From NCBI GenBank assembly GCA_003255065.1, contig QAOA01002865.1, positions 1 to 64,000 of the forward strand: DNA of 64,000 bases. The letters run 5' to 3'. A model generated the notes under the pieces. It ran no database searches. It was not told the DNA's origin and saw nothing but the letters and a program-made list of their open reading frames with translations. Positions 60,401 through 64,000 of this stretch are shown here, piece by piece. The translations under genes and the position numbers were made by a program. Numbering within the stretch: position 1 is the stretch's first letter; the number at the start of each line of letters is the position of its first letter. Source of the DNA: Cercis canadensis (lineage: Eukaryota > Streptophyta > Magnoliopsida > Fabales > Fabaceae).

Positions 60401-63400
60401 TATTTTAAGATAAAGCTCTTTCAAAACATTCAGGAAAACAATAAAAATAAACTCCTTTTGGTAAAATCCTTGTTTCTGAATTAAAATAGTTTTATAACTT
60501 TTAGTCTTCTTACATCGGTGGCACAACCAGGTGGCTTTGCATGGGGCAGCTTAAAGTAGGGAAGTTACAAATTCCATATGGAGGCATCTGGTATATGGGA
60601 ATCTTGGATTTCTTTGTGAAAACAATATTTTCAAAAGAACAAAGAAATAAATGTTTCATGTTTATAGATAAAAATTAGTTTCCTTGGTGTTGTGGGAAAC
60701 TGATTCAGGTCAAAGACAGCCACTTGTTTGATTTTCTTGTTACAAAAGTATAACAAAGATTCAGATCCTTTTAAATTGCCTTACAGCATAATTTGTGGAA
60801 GTGCAGTTACTTTGAGTGGAAGCACATCTAGAGTGCTTTCCGCCCTGAAATATGTTGACTAGATCTCATATTTATTGTTGGAATTGGAATTGGAATTTGA
60901 TAATGTGAATCTCTGTTAAAATACTCCTTGAAATTTTAAGTGTATGAGTGCTTAATCTCCTGTTATGCCCAAAAAAATAATTGAAACAAGTCATAAGTGT
61001 TTCAATTGATTGTGTTGACCTCTATGCAACTGTAGAGAAGACCATATTATGCTCTATTGTGTATTGGGGTTAATTTCTGGTGGGTCTTATTTTTCATTAT
61101 TATTGCCATTCTCAGCTAGGTTTGTTTAAACTTTTGTCTCGTCTATATTTTGCAGCAGGCCAAGATGGAGATTGGGTAACAAAGAACTGTCTCAGTTGTG
61201 GAAGTGGGCAGATCAAAATCCGGTGTGTTGTTATTTCCAAAATATTTTGCTAGTTCTCAATATGCAACAAACTATTTCCCCGGATGACATTTATTGTGGA
61301 AGCCAAACTCTAGAAGCATGATGGTACTAGATAGTATGAATTTCCATACTTTAACATCAAAGCATCCATATAGTAGGTTTTGAATTTAGTTGAATCCTTT
61401 CCAACTTATGTAGATATTCCTGATTTTATATGATCAATCATTCAAGTAAGTAAAAAAAAAAAAATTCAAAAAAAAAAACATTAGATGAATATAATAAAGG
61501 AGTGGCGGAAGAGTACATAATTTTGTTTCTTTACCAACTGCTAATACCAAACACTAGTTTGTTGAATCCTTTAGATTAACTTCTATTTATCAAATCATTG
61601 GTTTACATCATATCCCTACTGGATGTAAAAGTTCATTTGTCTACAGTTGATATCCATTTATTTGGAAAAGCACTCCATTGAATTTTATTGTCTGCTTGAC
61701 CAAAAATTAATCTCTCTGTTTTTGTTTCTTTTGGTCATAACTCATAATTTGGATTTATTGCTTTCTAAATCTAATTACACCTACTTCTTGAATGAACAGA
61801 ATGCTTTAACTGATCCTCAGCGCGTCCAAACTCCTTCCATTTTGGAGTATTGGAAACCCTTGGCTGATGATGTAAGCTGCATACCTCCTTATTGAGCTTG
61901 AATGTGCATGTTGAATTCTCACTTCCCACCTTCACTCCCTTGTTCTTTGATATTGTAGGATTGTTTATTATGAGTATTTCCTTATCATATGTGGAATGTA
62001 GTTTCTCTTTCCTGAAACTGTCAAAATTGATTCCTTTGCTTTTCGGAATTACAGATGGATCCATCTGCTGGAATAGAAGGTGAATATCACCACAAGAATA
62101 ATCGGGTAAGTTGCTCTATAAGATATAATGATCTTATTTTCAAGTTCAACAATATCAAGAGTTGACATGCTTGCATGAATTTTTATATATTTTTTAATAT
62201 CAGTTTTTATCTGTATGGTGGATAACTTGGTGACGAGTGTAAATCATTGTGAAGTTTTCTTGATTTTATCGGTTAATCTCTGTAATATCCTTTTCTTGTA
62301 AATCATTTTTAAGCATCTGGTCTTGCAAATGACTTGTTTAATGCGCCAAAGCCAAATAAGGAACTTCTTGATGATAGGTGTATTACTTGCTTCATTGTGT
62401 CCTGCAGCCATTTATTTTTGTATTTCTTAATTGCTTGGGATATGTGGTGATTGCTGTTTGGCATTTTGGAGAGCAACAAATTAGTTTATTAGGACTCTTT
62501 GTAGGTTTTAATAGGGAGGAGATTCTATGAAATTGTTTGGTGTTTGTGATTGTGGCACCATGATAGGATTTTCAAGGATCATTTATTATGGCTTCCCTTT
62601 GGAGCTCTATGTAGCATTTTTTGGAGATTTTTCTGATGGGTTTTCAACAGGATTATTGAGCCTCTCTGTCTCTCTTTCTTAAAGATGAGTTTCTCCTTTT
62701 TCTAATTAATCTTTCTGTTTCCAAGAAAGATCAATTATTTGGTATTGAATAGAAACTTACAAACATGGGAACTGTGGGGAACACTGGCAATCATTTGGTA
62801 TATAAGTGGCTCTTCGTAATACAAGATTAAATCATGTTACTGTCAACATTACCAGAACAATTTTGCTCCATACTTATGGACATATGCATTGAGTTTTTCT
62901 AGATGAAAGAGATGTAACAATTTACCCATGCTTTCAGTAATACATCAAAATAACTCATTGCGAATGGTGGTTACGTGATCTATATATATCAAGCTGTTAA
63001 CTAGGACCGAGTTAAAAATCTTTTAGATCAGCCATGTTATTATCATTGTGCTATTTTAGCTGCCATGCTGAGAGTTGGGGATATGTTCAAATTAGAATGA
63101 TTATATCAGATGAGATCAGCTGACTTATGAATTTGAATTGCTCATATGCATGTGGGTTACCTATTGAGGCTTACTGTCAATACAGTAAGTCTTCAACTTC
63201 AGAGTATTCATTTCACATATTTCTTTTCCTTTTCAATACAGGTTTACTGTTGGAAAGGTCTTCGGTTTTCAGCTCGACAGGACTTGGAGGGATTTTCTAG
63301 GGTAAGTTCAATTTCTGAATTAGCAATGTCTTAGTTTGCTTAACTTCATTGAGTTAAATGAAAATCATGCTGATTTTGGTTGCAGTTTACTGACCATAGC

Positions 63401-63535
63401 ATTGAAGGGGTCGTACCATTGGAACTTTTGCCGCCTGATGTCCGATCTAAATACCAAGCTAAACCAAATGACAGATCTAAACGTGCTAAGAAGGAAGAAA
63501 CAAAAGGCAGTGCACATCATGTTGAGGAAAATCAG
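48409..63535 (+). CDS. THO1: THO complex subunit 1 (THO1/HPR1), 3' end beyond window
   Basis: Exons: 48409-48411 (ATG only), 48824-48907, 54442-54516, 55041-55134, 56520-56665, 56783-56854, 57389-57461, 57557-57622, 57755-57801, 59303-59374, 59481-59606, 59726-59791, 59879-59920, 60051-60167, 60278-60360, 61156-61222, 61800-61871, 62055-62105, 63242-63301 and 63386-63535. They give 522 codons without a stop; the Arabidopsis protein is about 600 aa. Strongly family-like segments: EVFKRAILQPGPPESFAL, YLCEKEHVEGGMIFQLLEDL, RGKLVMLRTCNQLLRRLSK, FNFYKTFWSLQEYF, EREKNWVWWKRDGCPP and EGVVPLELLPPDVRSKYQAK. THO/TREX couples transcription to mRNA export and aids tasiRNA and siRNA production in the nucleus. 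Intron 2 is 5.5 kb because of a copia insertion. The last exon could read through to a stop at 63739, but family length favours more exons outside. Confidence 0.95.
49683..53948 (+). CDS. Copia gag-pol polyprotein, intact, 1421 aa
   Basis: A single uninterrupted frame encodes all enzymes for retrotransposition. Approximate residues: gag with UBN2-like region 25-240; CCHC zinc knuckle CTHCNKIGHTVDRC near 259-272; aspartic protease VLDSGASDH near 343; integrase HHCC zinc finger (HRRLGH...CESCQLGKH) near 470-505; integrase core D in HSDVWGP near 529, D in RSDNAREY near 591 and E in NGVAERKN near 627; reverse transcriptase with YVDDIVITGND near 1103; and RNase H with SDADWAG near 1268 and STAEAEYRA near 1307. 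Catalytic residues are present throughout. Translation may begin at Met1 or Met9 (MASSAKET). The product acts in cytoplasmic particles. It is not needed by the host gene, being spliced out with intron 2. Confidence 0.95.
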   Translation: MLTVSNIQMASSAKETSGHHSFLTFSSTPTICAEKLTGSGNYMTWSASVELWFLGQGHEEHLIKQIKDIPEKDQPKWKQANAYLCNVLWQSIDRVLVGQYRPYRTCYEVWQKAKKLYSNDINRLYNVVSQMKTLKKQDLDMQTYLGQIETLQQEFNEMMPFSTDVAQQEAHRGKFFMVLALAGLPSELDSVRNQILANPGVPTMDTIFEQLIRISAPTGTSVSTTSADSTILASQVNHREDGKGGRGDQRARNRDRPRCTHCNKIGHTVDRCFLLHGRPSKVANVAQYGSSSGTPSGTVSVSAADYNEFLRFQDNQRSTSIASIAQPGNPIACISQSSSLGPWVLDSGASDHLSGNKNLFSHITYSNSLSTVTLADGSHTIVRGIGQATPLPSLSLNSVLFVPGCPFNLISVSKLTQTLPYSVTFVAHSVIVQERNTGRMIGVGHESRGLYYLAPPPSPVACIAADSPELFHRRLGHPSLQKLQKMVPSLSSVSSLECESCQLGKHVRSSFPSRVNKRAESPFSLVHSDVWGPSRVNSTLGFQYFVTFVDDFSRCTWLFLMKNRSELFSIFQTFCSEIKTQFGITIRTFRSDNAREYFSAPFQSFMTSQGILHHSSCAHTPQQNGVAERKNRHLIETARTLLIHNNVPLRFWGDAVITACYLINRMPSSVLQNQVPHSLLFPNQPLYSLSLHVFGYTCFVHDLTPGKDKLHAKSLKCVFLGYSRLQKGYRCFSPELKRYLVSPDVTFFETTPFFPSLGHPDCSTVIQDLPISCTSPFPQVVSSHDSTSHTEDSAPPLLTYHRRPRPDPVEDPTIVPPVTGPVEHPPIVPPVLEPVDNPPTNDLPAPAPLDSSLAPVTSQVPISDLDRSIADRKGIRSTRNPYPIYNFVSYHRLSPQYSAFVSSLSPVSIPKNVGEALSDPGWHKAMIDEMAALDSNSTWDLVPLPRGKSTVGCRWVYTVKVGPDGQIDRLKARLVAKGYTQIYGLDYGDTFSPVAKMTSVRLFLSMAAIHHWPLYQLDIKNAFLHGELQEEVYMEQPPGFVAQGESRLVCRLRRSLYGLKQSPRAWFGRFSSVVLQFGMTRSEADHSVFYFHSSPNRCMYLIVYVDDIVITGNDQEGIQKLKQHLFQHFQTKDLGKLKYFLGIEVAQSRKGVTISQRKYALDILKETGMSNCKPVETPMDPNVKLLPDQGEPLSDPSRYRRLVGKLNYLTVTRPDIAFPMSVLSQFLSAPCDSHWDAVVRILKYIKKAPGKGLLYESRGHTQVVGYSDADWAGCPYDRRSTTGYCVFVGGNLVSWKSKKQSVVALSTAEAEYRAMAKATCELIWLKQLLQELKFMKIQQMKLICDNQAALHIASNPVFHERTKHIEIDCHFVRQKILSGDIATSFVRSNDQLADIFTKSLGGPRVNYICNKLGTYNMYAPA
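53956..54116 (+). repeat. 3' LTR of the copia element, 161 bp
   Basis: Begins TGTTAGAATATTAGC directly after the polypurine tract and ends CTATTCTCACA. It contains TATAAATAATAG near 54063 as a TATA-like promoter element. The ends are TG and CA as expected. It is followed by GAGAG, the probable target duplication. The LTR is short for a copia element. Confidence 0.8.
58857..58880. repeat. TA microsatellite in THO1 intron 9
   Basis: A run of about 12 TA units within the 1.5-kb intron between exons 9 and 10. Likely length-polymorphic. Confidence 0.85.
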
Positions 63536-64000
63536 GTGTCTAGATTCACATCCAAAACTCTCCTGTATATTATTTTTCAATATATTCAAGTTTTGCAGTT
63601 TGCACATCAGCTCAAGGAAAAATATTTACTTTTTTATCAGAGGACTGTAGAATCTAGTGGTTCTCATTTGTTTTTAACAGGGTCAGTTAGTAAAAGGAAA
63701 GATCAAATAGTCAAAAGACATGGAGAAAAAGAATGCTAGAGATGGGCCCGACAAGGCCCTATGAGTTTTGTGGCTCAATATTTTACCATTTCCCATTATG
63801 CATTATTTAGTTTATTCACCCTTCAGTATATCATACTATCATTGAATTCTCACTTTATGTAGACAATGGAAATTATTTATAGACATGATTAGGTATGTAG
63901 TTTTCCATAATTTCTGTCCAGTCAATCAGTCAAGTGAGCAAGCAAATAATGAATTGCCTTGCACTCTAATATGTGACATGGTGTTTGCAAGATTAGCACT
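63536..64000 (+). other. Start of THO1 intron 20
   Basis: After the donor GTGTCT at 63536 the sequence is AT-rich with no recognised exon. A frame continues open to a TGA-free stop (TAG) at 63739 but its translation does not look like the acidic C-terminal tail known for THO1, so it is taken as intron. The gene runs off the window. Confidence 0.55.

Noticed and set aside
63536-63739. Read-through end of THO1 at 63739
   Set aside because: The extra codons do not resemble the acidic THO1 tail and a donor (CAG/GTGTCT) is present at the conserved position; kept only as an alternative.

Overview
This is plant nuclear DNA, very probably from a eudicot and perhaps a woody species. It is AT-rich, has GT-AG introns, many small fold-back (MITE-like) transposons, Ty1-copia and Ty3-gypsy elements, and the plant-specific gene types RBR, ascorbate oxidase and PLS-class PPR. 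Species cannot be fixed from the sequence. Exon models were built by reading splice sites and comparing the translations with remembered family sequences. No database search was run.

Layout. 1-12.6 kb is gene-poor and full of relics: a PPR pseudogene fragment (-), a decayed Ty3-gypsy leader and gag (+), an F-box-like relic (-), an RNase H-like fragment of a LINE-type element, and several fold-back elements. 13.07-19.27 kb (+) is a four-exon ERI1-like DEDDh exoribonuclease with a C-terminal GRF zinc finger. It converges, across a fold-back-rich 3 kb spacer, on an 18-exon retinoblastoma-related gene (RBR, -, 22.24-29.97 kb). The RBR upstream region carries two consensus E2F sites. 31-34.2 kb is AT-rich spacer containing a TATA box preceded by a dense array of heat-shock-element-like repeats, probably a solo LTR. 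34.2-37.7 kb (-) is an L-ascorbate-oxidase pseudogene with at least four frameshifts, a nonsense codon, a lost splice donor and a lost copper ligand. 37.9-41.1 kb holds tandem repeats and a transposon nested in its own family. 42.6-46.05 kb (+) is PIG-M, the first GPI mannosyltransferase, with exon 2 present twice. 48.4 kb to the right edge (+) is THO complex subunit 1 (THO1/HPR1), 20 coding exons visible and the 3' end outside the window. Its second intron holds a copia element with an intact 1421-aa polyprotein.

The live genes are housekeeping genes: small-RNA or rRNA 3'-end trimming, cell-cycle control, GPI-anchor synthesis, and mRNA export or small-RNA biogenesis. No operon-like linkage is expected. 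The most useful observations are: all six single-N positions (8843, 10678, 31479, 38273, 43764, 49287) lie next to repeated flanking sequence, which looks like uncollapsed allelic or contig overlap; the copia insertion appears heterozygous and lacks a 5' LTR here; the HSE-like array; the E2F pair upstream of RBR; an overlapping uORF at the exonuclease start; and a THO1 start codon followed immediately by an intron. I found no clearly new multi-gene system.
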